This document shows positions 42,949-51,407 of a stretch of DNA of 56,488 nucleotides, piece after piece (position 1 is the first letter of the stretch; each line of letters opens with the position of its first letter). The position numbers and the translations under genes were made by a program. Below the pieces are notes generated by a model. The model did not search any database and was not told the origin of the DNA. It saw only the letters and a program-made list of their open reading frames with translations. The stretch lies in the NCBI GenBank assembly GCA_900316305.1, contig ONCM01000014.1, forward strand, positions 1 through 56,488. The letters run 5' to 3'. This DNA is from an uncultured Bacteroidales bacterium (GTDB lineage Bacteria > Bacteroidota > Bacteroidia > Bacteroidales > WCHB1-69).

Positions 42949-43194
42949 ATGAAGAAAAACGAACCCATACCGGCCACGGAGCTGCACCTTGGCAAGCTGA
43001 TCAAAGCTGAATTGGAGCGACAGGGCCGCACAGCGGTCTGGTTGGCCAAGCAGGCGAACTGCACGCCAGAGAACATATACAAGGCCTGCCGTGCCCAATG
43101 GATTACCATGCCGTTGCTTTTCAAAATCAGCAGGGCGTTGGAGTATGATTTCTTCAAGGAATGTTCCAAGCGGCTCAATGTCGGGGAACCTTGA
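42949..43194 (+). CDS. Small HTH-like protein, copy 2
   Basis: The protein has 81 residues and is about four fifths identical by eye to the gene at 42448-42684, so it is a tandem duplicate. The ATG at 42949 has GGAG eight bases upstream and matches copy 1; a longer frame from 42871 adds residues with no counterpart. The differences are concentrated after NIYK (KVFTAQW against KACRAQW) and at the C-terminus, which may change the DNA target or partner. It is the gene nearest upstream of ClpV; the 269 bases between (43195-43463) are AT-rich and hold no gene or clear promoter. Confidence 0.75.
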   Translation: MKKNEPIPATELHLGKLIKAELERQGRTAVWLAKQANCTPENIYKACRAQWITMPLLFKISRALEYDFFKECSKRLNVGEP

Positions 43195-43463
43195 AAACAG
43201 TTTTCTCTCTTTGGAAACAGGTCTCTTTCTTGTAAATATTGTCAAAGTTGCCTCTTTGCCATATTGGCCAAAACAAGTTCGGCTTTGTTTGCTGTCAAAC
43301 TTTTTTTACCGTTTATCAGATAAAAGATTTCCGCTTTTCTGAGAAAACAAGTTTGTGTATAAATGCTTTACGGACAATGGATTTTTGTTTTTTTGTAGAG
43401 CGAAAAAATTACAGGATGTGGATTCGTTGAATTTGTGAACGGAAAACAGTAAAATATACGAGT

Positions 43464-45905
43464 ATGACAGACAAACTACAATATATCGCCGGTCAGATTG
43501 CTAGAGAGAATATGAACGCGGAAATTGTACCGGCACACCTATTCAAAGCATTGCTGAACAAAGATTTCGGTCTTGTTCCTGTTATAGAGAAAGACCTGAA
43601 TTGTGATTACTATTATATCTTGGATTGGGTGGATATGCAGATTCGCGGCTGCGAGAAATCCATGTCCGCTATCTCCGAACCTCCGCTGTCCGATGCGGCA
43701 GAGGAGGTGTTCCGTGAGGCAGATAATTATCGTTTGAAACTGGACGAGGAGGAACTCACCCCGCTCTGCTTTTTCGCTTCGCTGATCACCCCGGGGGTCG
43801 GTTTTTCGTTTGAACAGCTGAAGACGTTTCCTATCAATGTCAACCAGTTGTTGGCGTTGAAAGGTGCGCCAACATATAGTAATATTGTAGAGACGGCCGG
43901 TCCGGTTAACCCTTCATCCACCTCAAGCCTTGGCAAATATTGTATATGTAAAAACGAGGAACGGCAGAAAGGACAGTCACAGGTGGTGATTGGTTTTGAA
44001 CACGAAATTTCAGTCTTCTTTGAGATACTGGGTCGGAAAACAAAGTCAAATCTGATGATTACGGGTGAATCTGGCGTGGGAAAATCCGCGCTGGTGAATG
44101 GCTTCGTTGACCGTATTCTCAGCGGGGACGTACCCTCTTTCCTGAAAAACGCTCAAGTTTTTGAGCTGGATCTGGCTCTTCTTTCCGCCGATGCCAACTA
44201 CAAGGGCGAGATGGAGGACCGCTTCAAGGGTGTGTTAAACGACATCAGACAGCAGGAGTGCGCTATCCTTTTTATTGAATCCGTCGATAAGCTGATGGAC
44301 AAGAATGGTATGTTCTACGGACTATCCAATCTGCTGAAACAGGAACTCAACCGGCAAAATTTGATGCTGATATGCACTTCTTCCATAGACGGTTACACGA
44401 AGAATATCGAAACAGACAAGGAGTTCGTGCGGAAGTTCGAGGTCATCCGACTCGAAGAACCCAATGTCGAACAATGCTTCCGCATTATCCGTGGTAGCGT
44501 TGATACGTACGAAAAATATCACGAAATTACCGTTGCCGACCAAGTTATCCATGATGCCATCCGTCTGGCGAAACGGTACTTGAACGACAAATCACTTCCC
44601 GATTCCGTGTTCGATCTCATCGACCGAACCATGGCTCTAATCAAGACGATGAACGATGTTTCAACTCAGGACATTGCCACTTTGCAGCAGAAACTGGATA
44701 CGTTAACGGCACAGGAGTCCTCAGAGACAATCGCCACAGAACTGAACTGGCTGCATTACGAGATTTTCAATAAGGTCAGCTGTCTGCTTATGGCGCAGCT
44801 GGACGATGAGACCGATTTTGCGAAAATAGGGAGTGTTCAAGATAAAATCACGTACCTTAAAGATATATTGTCAACTCTTGCACGTTTGAGCGAAACGAAA
44901 CGTACTTCGCTGGAAAGCAGTGATTTGTACGCCGTAATAGCGCGGCAGACGGGCATCCCGATGGGCAAGGTGCAGTCGAAGGAGCGAGACAAGCTCACCA
45001 ATGCCGAGGCTACATTGCGCAAGCGTGTGGTGGGTCAGGATCACGCCATTAAGGTCATTCTCGATGCGGTGTATGAATCCCGTTCTGGTCTGAACAAGAA
45101 AGGGCAGCCTATGGGCTCGTTCTTCTTCCTCGGTCCTACGGGTACGGGTAAAACCGAACTGACGAAGGCCTTGGCGGAATTTCTCTTCCAAGAAGAGGCC
45201 GCCATGATTCGTTTCGACATGTCCGAGTTCAAGGAGGAGCACTCCGTCGCGTTGTTGTACGGCGCGCCTCCGGGCTACGTAGGTTACGAGGAGGGCGGTC
45301 TGTTGGTCAATAAAATCCGTCAGAAACCCTATTCTGTCGTGCTTTTCGATGAAATCGAGAAGGCACACCGCTCCGTTTTCGACCTGTTCTTGCAGATTCT
45401 GGATGAGGGCAAGCTGCACGACCGTCTCGGCAGGGTAGGTGACTTTTCCAACGCCCTCATCATCTTCACCTCCAATATCGGAAGCCAGTTCATTGTGGAT
45501 TCCTTCGGAAAGGGAGAAATTCCGAAAAGTACTGACCTGATGGAGATTATGCAGGGCAACTTCCGTCCTGAGTTCTTGGGCCGTCTGACTGAAATTGTGC
45601 CGTTCTCGCCCATCACCGAGAAGATTGTCACCATGATTTTCGACATCCACCTCAAAGGTTTGGTGAAACTGCTGGACGAGCAGAATATCGGACTGCAGAT
45701 CGATGACGAGACGAAGCGGAAGATTGCGATGAAGGGCTACAACGCCCAGTTCGGTGCGCGTCCCATTATCGGCATCATCCGCAAGGAGTTGCGCCGCCCA
45801 CTGTCGAAGATGATCATTTCCGGACAGTTGGAGAGCGGCGACACGGCGGTGGTGACGACAAAAGATGACGAAATCATCATCACCGCACAGAAAAGTCAGC
45901 AATAG
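43464..45905 (+). CDS. clpV: Type VI secretion ATPase ClpV (TssH)
   Basis: This 813-residue Hsp100 AAA+ protein disassembles the contracted TssB/TssC sheath for reuse. The N-terminal double Clp-N-like domain is at ~1-145. The first AAA module has Walker A GESGVGKS (K207) and a Walker B-like region ECAILFIESVDKL. The second has GPTGTGKTEL (K563), the Walker B region SVVLFDEIEKAHRSVFDLFLQILDEG and a D2 small domain to ~800. Walker B of module 1 reads FIES rather than the usual DE, which suggests a degenerate first ATPase site. It is followed by TssB and TssC, so it belongs to type VI and not to general proteolysis. Confidence 0.92.
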   Translation: MTDKLQYIAGQIARENMNAEIVPAHLFKALLNKDFGLVPVIEKDLNCDYYYILDWVDMQIRGCEKSMSAISEPPLSDAAEEVFREADNYRLKLDEEELTPLCFFASLITPGVGFSFEQLKTFPINVNQLLALKGAPTYSNIVETAGPVNPSSTSSLGKYCICKNEERQKGQSQVVIGFEHEISVFFEILGRKTKSNLMITGESGVGKSALVNGFVDRILSGDVPSFLKNAQVFELDLALLSADANYKGEMEDRFKGVLNDIRQQECAILFIESVDKLMDKNGMFYGLSNLLKQELNRQNLMLICTSSIDGYTKNIETDKEFVRKFEVIRLEEPNVEQCFRIIRGSVDTYEKYHEITVADQVIHDAIRLAKRYLNDKSLPDSVFDLIDRTMALIKTMNDVSTQDIATLQQKLDTLTAQESSETIATELNWLHYEIFNKVSCLLMAQLDDETDFAKIGSVQDKITYLKDILSTLARLSETKRTSLESSDLYAVIARQTGIPMGKVQSKERDKLTNAEATLRKRVVGQDHAIKVILDAVYESRSGLNKKGQPMGSFFFLGPTGTGKTELTKALAEFLFQEEAAMIRFDMSEFKEEHSVALLYGAPPGYVGYEEGGLLVNKIRQKPYSVVLFDEIEKAHRSVFDLFLQILDEGKLHDRLGRVGDFSNALIIFTSNIGSQFIVDSFGKGEIPKSTDLMEIMQGNFRPEFLGRLTEIVPFSPITEKIVTMIFDIHLKGLVKLLDEQNIGLQIDDETKRKIAMKGYNAQFGARPIIGIIRKELRRPLSKMIISGQLESGDTAVVTTKDDEIIITAQKSQQ

Positions 45906-45976
45906 CCATGTGTCTTCAAAAATTGTTTCAACTATTTCAAAATAAATCAAATAAGAAAGTTCAAAAACCCCGTAAT

Positions 45977-46438
45977 ATGTTAAAAGAAAATTTTATTTCA
46001 CAAGCACCAGATGAAGAATCCAATGCGAAAGTGACTCCGTTGGACAACAACAAAACCATCATCATTGACCAATACACTTCCGACATCGAAGTGGGCAACT
46101 CCGAACTTTTTGAGGGTGCCAAGACGATGCAGGACGTTTTCAACCATTTCAAACCTACTGTAGATGTAGAGTTTGAGGATGAACAGGGTGGCATTGTCTC
46201 CGAAAAGCTCCATTTCAATGAGATGCGTGATTTCGAAGCAAACGGTGGCAAGGGCAATCTGGTCGCCAACAGCCAGTTCCTCTCCGGCGCGAAGTCGAAA
46301 GTCGATGTGTCTGCCAAAATCCGCAAGCAGATCGAACAGAATCGTCGCCTCCGTGACATCCTGAAGGATGCCGAAGGCAAAGAGGAACTCAAAGAGCTGT
46401 TAGAGGCGTTGTTACAAGAAATTAAAGAACAAAAATAA
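45977..46438 (+). CDS. tssB: Type VI contractile sheath small subunit TssB
   Basis: The protein has 153 residues from the ATG at 45977 (MLKENFISQAPDEES); an earlier in-frame ATG at 45908, three bases after clpV, would add 23 basic residues. TssB (VipA) forms the sheath with TssC around the Hcp tube. The central pattern VFNHFKPTVDVEFEDEQGG and FNEMRDFE is that of TssB, and the C-terminus is a charged helix (LRDILKDAEGKEELKELLEAL). It is followed after nine bases by TssC. Confidence 0.9.
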   Translation: MLKENFISQAPDEESNAKVTPLDNNKTIIIDQYTSDIEVGNSELFEGAKTMQDVFNHFKPTVDVEFEDEQGGIVSEKLHFNEMRDFEANGGKGNLVANSQFLSGAKSKVDVSAKIRKQIEQNRRLRDILKDAEGKEELKELLEALLQEIKEQK

Positions 46439-46447
46439 TCCAAGACT

Positions 46448-47815
46448 ATGAGCGATCCGAAATTACAAGAACAGAAAGTGCAGTCCACCCAGCAGACTGC
46501 CGAATATAAAAGCGAATCGAAAGAAAAGAAAGACATTTCGTCATTATTGTCGAAGTTTGGCGGCTTTTTGGCTGTGAAGAGCTTTATTCCTGCGGCGGAA
46601 GACCTTAATCCCGCTAAAAAGGCAGCCCGCAATATCTTTCTGACCGAGGCACGTTTCAAAGAGAAACGTGAGAGCCTCGCCAAAGAGCTGGAAGGCTGGA
46701 TTGAGCTGTTAGACAGTGGCAAGACCACGGCTTCTGAATACGTAGATGCTTGCAAGGAAAAAGAAGCCAAGTACCAGCAACTGCTTAATAAAGGCATCAC
46801 CGTGGCGTTGGACGAGACCCATAAATTGGAGACCTCTTACCGCGCTTTGGATGCCTTCTTCAAGAATGCGGAGACCGACCGCGTGGATAACCTCAAGTTG
46901 ATCAATGTCAACAAGGAGGACATCGCGGATCCTAACTCAGAATTCGCTGGTGAGGTTGATCAGTTGCTGAAGAACGCCTTTGACCGTTTGAGTCTTAAGG
47001 ATAGCTACAGCTTGTTGGTGGTGCCTGGCTATGTCTTCCAAGACAAACCGACATTGCTGAAATGGGCGAAAATCGCCTTCAAATACAAAGTGCTCCTCAT
47101 CACCGACCATGCCGATGAGATGAGTTTCGAGGACCTTCGCGACAACACGGCGGACTACCGCGACAGCGACCAAGCGCTGCAGAACGTGGTGATGACCGCC
47201 AACTGGATTGTGGGCCGCGAATCGGAGAAACTTTCTGATTTGGAGAAAGATGATCCGGCGTTCTATATTCCTCCGGCAGCTGCTTTGGCGGGCAAACTCT
47301 ACGACGAGAGCGCGAATATGGCGCAAGGTGCCGGCGGCAAGAAGTACGGTACCCTCAACGAAGTGAAAGGTGTGCGTAACGACCTGCTCAAGTCGGAAAT
47401 CGCCGCTCTCATGGACAATCAGGTGGTGCCGATGGTCTTCTCCGAAGGTCGCGTCATGGCATTCAATAACACCACCCTCTACAACGGTGACAACGATGCG
47501 ATGAAAGAGTATCCCATCGTGCGCGTGTTCGACTGGGTGAAGAAAGTGCTGATGAACTACGTCCACGAGGTCGCGTTGGAAAACTGGGATCCCTATAACT
47601 CTCCTGATAACCTCAAAAACAAGATTCAGGACTTCTTGAACCAATATCAGGGCTATGGCAACTTGTTCCAACGTTATGAGATCAAGGAACCCAAACAGGA
47701 TCCTGTCACCAAGCGCATCACGGTCGATATTTCACTGACACCCTACTACGCCGCCAAGAACTTCATTATCAAGCTCGCTGCGGACAAGAAGACCAAAGAG
47801 TGCGAAACTGAGTAA
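46448..47815 (+). CDS. tssC: Type VI contractile sheath large subunit TssC
   Basis: The protein has 455 residues, the length of the Bacteroidota form (DUF5458 type). It follows the family pattern through an N-terminal helical part (~60-130), LETSYRALDAFFKNAE, the LLVVPGYVFQ region and the C-terminal sheath core (YEIKEPKQDPVTKRITVDISL, then TPYYAAKNFIIKLAAD). It assembles with TssB into the contractile sheath in the cytoplasm. It is in the same operon as TssB, with Hcp following after 43 bases. Confidence 0.93.
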   Translation: MSDPKLQEQKVQSTQQTAEYKSESKEKKDISSLLSKFGGFLAVKSFIPAAEDLNPAKKAARNIFLTEARFKEKRESLAKELEGWIELLDSGKTTASEYVDACKEKEAKYQQLLNKGITVALDETHKLETSYRALDAFFKNAETDRVDNLKLINVNKEDIADPNSEFAGEVDQLLKNAFDRLSLKDSYSLLVVPGYVFQDKPTLLKWAKIAFKYKVLLITDHADEMSFEDLRDNTADYRDSDQALQNVVMTANWIVGRESEKLSDLEKDDPAFYIPPAAALAGKLYDESANMAQGAGGKKYGTLNEVKGVRNDLLKSEIAALMDNQVVPMVFSEGRVMAFNNTTLYNGDNDAMKEYPIVRVFDWVKKVLMNYVHEVALENWDPYNSPDNLKNKIQDFLNQYQGYGNLFQRYEIKEPKQDPVTKRITVDISLTPYYAAKNFIIKLAADKKTKECETE

Positions 47816-47858
47816 ATACCAATTAATCACCTTTTTATAAACCTAAATTTTAATCATT

Positions 47859-48251
47859 ATGGCAACTACACCTGTACAATTAAAAGTTGACGGCTTCACC
47901 GATCGTGAAGTGATGATGGTAACCTATTCTTTCAATCAGGCAACTGACACCGAAGGACAAATGGCCGGCATCCCGAGAGGCGGCCGCATTACCGTCCGTG
48001 TCAAAGCTCTCAATGACGGCAATCCCGATCTGTTGAAGTGGATGACCTCCCCGAACCTTGGCAAGAATGGTTCCATCGTCTTCAATGAAACTAAGACAGG
48101 CAACCAGATGAAGACCATTGAGTTCACCGATGGCTATTGCGTCGATTTTGTCGAATATTGGGAGGACAAGATGGGACACTATGAGGAAATCACCATCTCC
48201 TGCCGCGAAATCAAGAACGGTCCGGTTTCCTATCACAACCAGTGGGCATAA
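47859..48251 (+). CDS. hcp: Hcp / TssD tube protein 1
   Basis: The protein has 130 residues. TssD-type Hcp forms hexameric rings that stack as the inner tube and can carry effectors. The family pattern of Bacteroidota TssD is clear: MMVTYSFNQATDTEGQ, PRGGRITVRVKALNDGN, LLKWM and a closing HYEEITISCREI. It is separated from the second Hcp gene by a strong hairpin, so its transcript is probably more abundant than the downstream part. Confidence 0.92.
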   Translation: MATTPVQLKVDGFTDREVMMVTYSFNQATDTEGQMAGIPRGGRITVRVKALNDGNPDLLKWMTSPNLGKNGSIVFNETKTGNQMKTIEFTDGYCVDFVEYWEDKMGHYEEITISCREIKNGPVSYHNQWA

Positions 48252-48266
48252 ACCCATTGTGGGTCA

Positions 48267-48301
48267 AACTACAAGTGGCTTGCTGAAAGCCACTTGTAGT
48301 T
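48267..48301 (+). terminator. Hairpin between the two Hcp genes
   Basis: A perfect 15-bp stem (AACTACAAGTGGCTT / AAGCCACTTGTAGTT) with loop GCTGA, 16 bases after the stop of Hcp1. The following ATTGTTTC is a weak T-run, so partial termination or mRNA end protection is likely. Confidence 0.75.
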
Positions 48302-48328
48302 ATTGTTTCATTTAAAAGCATACAGTAT

Positions 48329-48727
48329 ATGGCATTAACAGCTACTCTGGTCATTGAAAACAAGGAATACATCATTCTGGAGTGTGAATACGAGTTTACA
48401 CAGGCGGTGGACCACACGGGACGACCGACCGATCGCACCCGAGGCGGATTGATTAACGTCGTCATTGCCGCTCCGGGGAACGACAATCTTGTCCTGCACG
48501 AATGGATGCGCGATAAAGATGCTGTAAAAGATGGCACCATCAACTTGACAATCAACAGTGACAATGTTGACAAGCCCAAGACCATCCAATTCAAGGATGC
48601 CTATTGCGTCAGGCTGTATGAGTATTTCAACAGCAACAATTCCGTGCAGATGTACCTGAAGCTGTCGATTATGGCGGGTACGGTCATCTTCGGGGATGAC
48701 TGTGAATTTACATTGATAGACAAATAG
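48329..48727 (+). CDS. Hcp / TssD tube protein 2
   Basis: The protein has 132 residues. It shares the TssD layout with Hcp1 (ILECEYEFTQAVDHTGRPTDR, GGLINVVIAA, LHEWM, YLKLSIMAG) but is clearly divergent. It starts the VgrG part of the cluster, eight bases upstream of VgrG. Likely it is a specialised Hcp at the tube tip or a cargo carrier for the effectors that follow; this is inference. Confidence 0.88.
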   Translation: MALTATLVIENKEYIILECEYEFTQAVDHTGRPTDRTRGGLINVVIAAPGNDNLVLHEWMRDKDAVKDGTINLTINSDNVDKPKTIQFKDAYCVRLYEYFNSNNSVQMYLKLSIMAGTVIFGDDCEFTLIDK

Positions 48728-48735
48728 TTACTGCC

Positions 48736-50739
48736 ATGCCTGTACCCACCGAACAACTGTTTTCCATCACCATTGGCGGCAAAAGCTATGATGACTACGT
48801 CTTCACGGATTTTGTGTTGACCAAAGAGCTATTGAAACCCAATGAGCTGAAATTTGCCATGCGGAAAAAGTCCGTGATGAAGACCGATCAAGACGTGGCG
48901 TTTTCCATTTCCAACGAGTTGTTGGGTGCGACTGTCAAGTTGCAGGTCAAAACTAATCGTCGCGACCAGTCGGAGAATATCTGTTCGGAAGAGCTTAGCT
49001 TCGAAGGCGTTATCTGCAATCTCACTTCCCAACGGCAAACCATGTCGCAAGGAATGTTGATTCAGGTCACGGCCTACAGTCCCGACTATTTCCTCATCGA
49101 CAACCCGCACTGTTACTCTTTTGAGAACAAAACCTTGAACACCATCATCAAGGAGGCAGTGAACAATCCTGAACCCGCACATTCGATTAACCTGCATTTG
49201 GATCCGAAAATGGATCAGGAGATTCCGTATGTAGTTCAGTATAATGAGAATACCTACCAATTTATCGCTCGGTTGGCGCAGCGCTACGGCGAATATTTCT
49301 ATTACGAGGACAGCAGGCTGGTCTTTGGGAAGGTGAAACCCCATCCGGCAATCACGCTGCATCCTGACACGGATGTGCTCGCCTACCACTACGATTTGGC
49401 GATGGACCATCCGCGATTTGCACATGGGCATCACAACTATTTGGAATATGAGAATTACTATGATGAAGCAGCTGGCTATACCGAGCAGTCGCAACACAAG
49501 CTCACCGACTACGTGTATGCGCACTCGAAGGATGCGTTTGTCAAGCCGACGCTTCAGAACCTGCACGCCAGTGTGCAGGAAGACAACGACATAGACCAAC
49601 TGCAGGAGTCGGTGAAGGCACAAGGGTTCGGGGCGAGGTCGATGATGATGACTTGTACTTTGACCACCAACCGCGCCGACGTTAAGTTGGGCTCCAAGAT
49701 TACGATTACGGAGGCTGCAGACCAGAACGACGGTTCGGTGAAAATCACGAATCATGAGGAATTGTTGGTGGTGCGGGTGGTTTGTCGCGGCACCCTCAAC
49801 GGCCATTTTGAGAACGAACTGACGGCCATTCCCGCCAAGGCCGAATATCCGCCCTACGCCAATTGCGACGTCTATCCCGTCACCGAGATGCAGCGGGCGA
49901 TGGTGAAGGACAACAAAGACCCCGAGGCGTTGGGGCGCATCCGGGTGCAGTTTTCGTGGCAGGAGTTGCAGGATGAGAACATGTGGACCCCGTGGCTGCG
50001 GATTGCGCAGGCGCACGGTGGCGATGACAAAGGCAGCTACATCATCCCCGAGATCGACGAGGAGGTGATGGTGGGCTTCGAGAACGGCAATGCCGAGAAG
50101 CCGTATGTGATCGGCACCTTGTATCACGGCAAGCAGCGTCCGGGCGACGGCTGGTACAGCGACAGCAACGACATCAAGGCTTTCCGCACGCGCAACGGTC
50201 ACACCGTGGAGGTGCACGACGTGGACCAGGGCGGCTTCATCCGCATTTACGACAACGGCAAAGAGAACTACATCCTCACGTACTCCACCGACGAAAAGCT
50301 CATCAAGCTCGAATCCAAAGGCAACATCGAACTCTACGCCGACAACGACATCATTATGGAGGCCGGGAACGACATGAAGATCAAGGTGGGAAATAACCGG
50401 ACATTGGAGGTGGGCAGCAACGACACCGTGGATGTAGGCAAGGACCAGAGCATCCGGGTGGCCGAGAATATGACCGAGGATGTAGGCGATGACAAGACCC
50501 AGACCACGGGTCGGAACTACTCGCAGAGCGTGGGCGAAAATTCGGACATTGAGATTGGTAACAACGCCAAGACCGTGGTGGCCGAGAAGAACACGTTGAA
50601 GGCCAACAATATATTGCAAGTGTCGGAGCACAAGACGCAAATGTATTCCGACACCACCGAGCAGAAAGCCGACAGCTCATTAAAGATTGACGGTGGCAAC
50701 AGTGCGGATATTCATGCGGAAATGGTAAGAATCAGTTAG
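48736..50739 (+). CDS. vgrG: Type VI tip protein VgrG
   Basis: The protein has 667 residues. The gp27-like base is at 1-370 (IQVTAYSPDYFLIDNPH; FIARLAQRYGEYFYYED). The gp5 OB-fold is at ~379-470 (DPEALGRIRVQFSW, WLRIAQAHGGDDKGSYIIPE, PYVIGTLYHGKQRP). From ~485 the needle consists of short beta repeats of the form D-V-G-x-D / T-V-x-V-G. It has no C-terminal effector domain, so the effectors are encoded separately. It is followed directly (two bases) by the PAAR-like gene. Confidence 0.95.
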   Translation: MPVPTEQLFSITIGGKSYDDYVFTDFVLTKELLKPNELKFAMRKKSVMKTDQDVAFSISNELLGATVKLQVKTNRRDQSENICSEELSFEGVICNLTSQRQTMSQGMLIQVTAYSPDYFLIDNPHCYSFENKTLNTIIKEAVNNPEPAHSINLHLDPKMDQEIPYVVQYNENTYQFIARLAQRYGEYFYYEDSRLVFGKVKPHPAITLHPDTDVLAYHYDLAMDHPRFAHGHHNYLEYENYYDEAAGYTEQSQHKLTDYVYAHSKDAFVKPTLQNLHASVQEDNDIDQLQESVKAQGFGARSMMMTCTLTTNRADVKLGSKITITEAADQNDGSVKITNHEELLVVRVVCRGTLNGHFENELTAIPAKAEYPPYANCDVYPVTEMQRAMVKDNKDPEALGRIRVQFSWQELQDENMWTPWLRIAQAHGGDDKGSYIIPEIDEEVMVGFENGNAEKPYVIGTLYHGKQRPGDGWYSDSNDIKAFRTRNGHTVEVHDVDQGGFIRIYDNGKENYILTYSTDEKLIKLESKGNIELYADNDIIMEAGNDMKIKVGNNRTLEVGSNDTVDVGKDQSIRVAENMTEDVGDDKTQTTGRNYSQSVGENSDIEIGNNAKTVVAEKNTLKANNILQVSEHKTQMYSDTTEQKADSSLKIDGGNSADIHAEMVRIS

Positions 50740-50741
50740 TT

Positions 50742-51407
50742 ATGGGAAGGATTTATGTTTGTAACGGAGCGCAGATGGTCTGCAGTATGGGAACAGGAAA
50801 TGCCATTTTGGTGGTATTGCCCGAACGTCGTATTCTGCTCGACGGGCAGCCGCAAGCCAACATCATGGATCACAAATCCATGACCAACATCCCTTCGTTC
50901 GGATTGTGTACCTCCTTGGCCAATCCAGTGGTGGCGGCGGCCACGGCTGCCCATCACGGTTGTCTGACCCCGATGCCGTGCGTGCCCAACACCACCTCTC
51001 CGTGGCAGAAAGGCCACGAGAAGCTGTTGTTGAAGAACTTCCCCGCCTTGTGCATGGACGACAAGCTGAGCTGCGCATGGGCGGGCACCATCACCATCGC
51101 CGACTGCGGCCAGGGCAAAGGCCAGGGTGCGTTCCCGCTCTCCAAAGATGGCGCGGATGGCGAGTTGTTGGACAAGCTGTTCTACAAGTGGGATGTGAAG
51201 ATTGCTGATGTGAAAGAATCAGTATGCTTACAAGTAAAATCGTTGAACAAAGAAAGGAATAGTGCAACATTTAAGCTGATAGATGTTGACACCGACGAAA
51301 TACTAAAGGAAATTACAGTCCAATTGGAGGACGGTGAAGGCTATTCCGATGAAATTATTGTACCCGAAGATTGGGAGTCAAGAACAATTAAAGCAGTGGA
51401 AATATGA
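50742..51407 (+). CDS. PAAR-like (DUF4280) spike tip with C-terminal extension
   Basis: The protein has 221 residues. The DUF4280 part (1-~130) has the pattern YVCNGAQMVCSMGTG, LCTSLANPVVAAATAA, PMPCVPNTTSPW and a late CGQGKGQG. This part should cap the VgrG needle. Residues ~150-221 form a beta domain (DVKESVCLQVKSLNKERNS) of lower GC content that does not belong to DUF4280. As the frame overlaps the next gene (ATGA, 51404-51407), it may be an adaptor that binds the peptidase that follows. This is inference. Confidence 0.85.
   Translation: MGRIYVCNGAQMVCSMGTGNAILVVLPERRILLDGQPQANIMDHKSMTNIPSFGLCTSLANPVVAAATAAHHGCLTPMPCVPNTTSPWQKGHEKLLLKNFPALCMDDKLSCAWAGTITIADCGQGKGQGAFPLSKDGADGELLDKLFYKWDVKIADVKESVCLQVKSLNKERNSATFKLIDVDTDEILKEITVQLEDGEGYSDEIIVPEDWESRTIKAVEI

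Noticed and set aside
44871-45950. 359-codon minus-strand frame opposite clpV
   Set aside because: It is antisense to both conserved AAA+ modules, and its product has no recognisable motif.
48829-50640. 603-codon minus-strand frame opposite vgrG
   Set aside because: It is a shadow of the well-supported VgrG frame; composition is unnatural (Val/His/Leu-rich) and no family pattern is seen.
43464-50739. Extracellular contractile injection system instead of type VI
   Set aside because: Hcp of TssD type, VgrG with gp27/gp5 parts, ClpV and DUF4280 fit the Bacteroidota type VI subtype. No tail-fibre or eCIS baseplate genes are seen. It is not fully excluded, because the baseplate genes are absent here.
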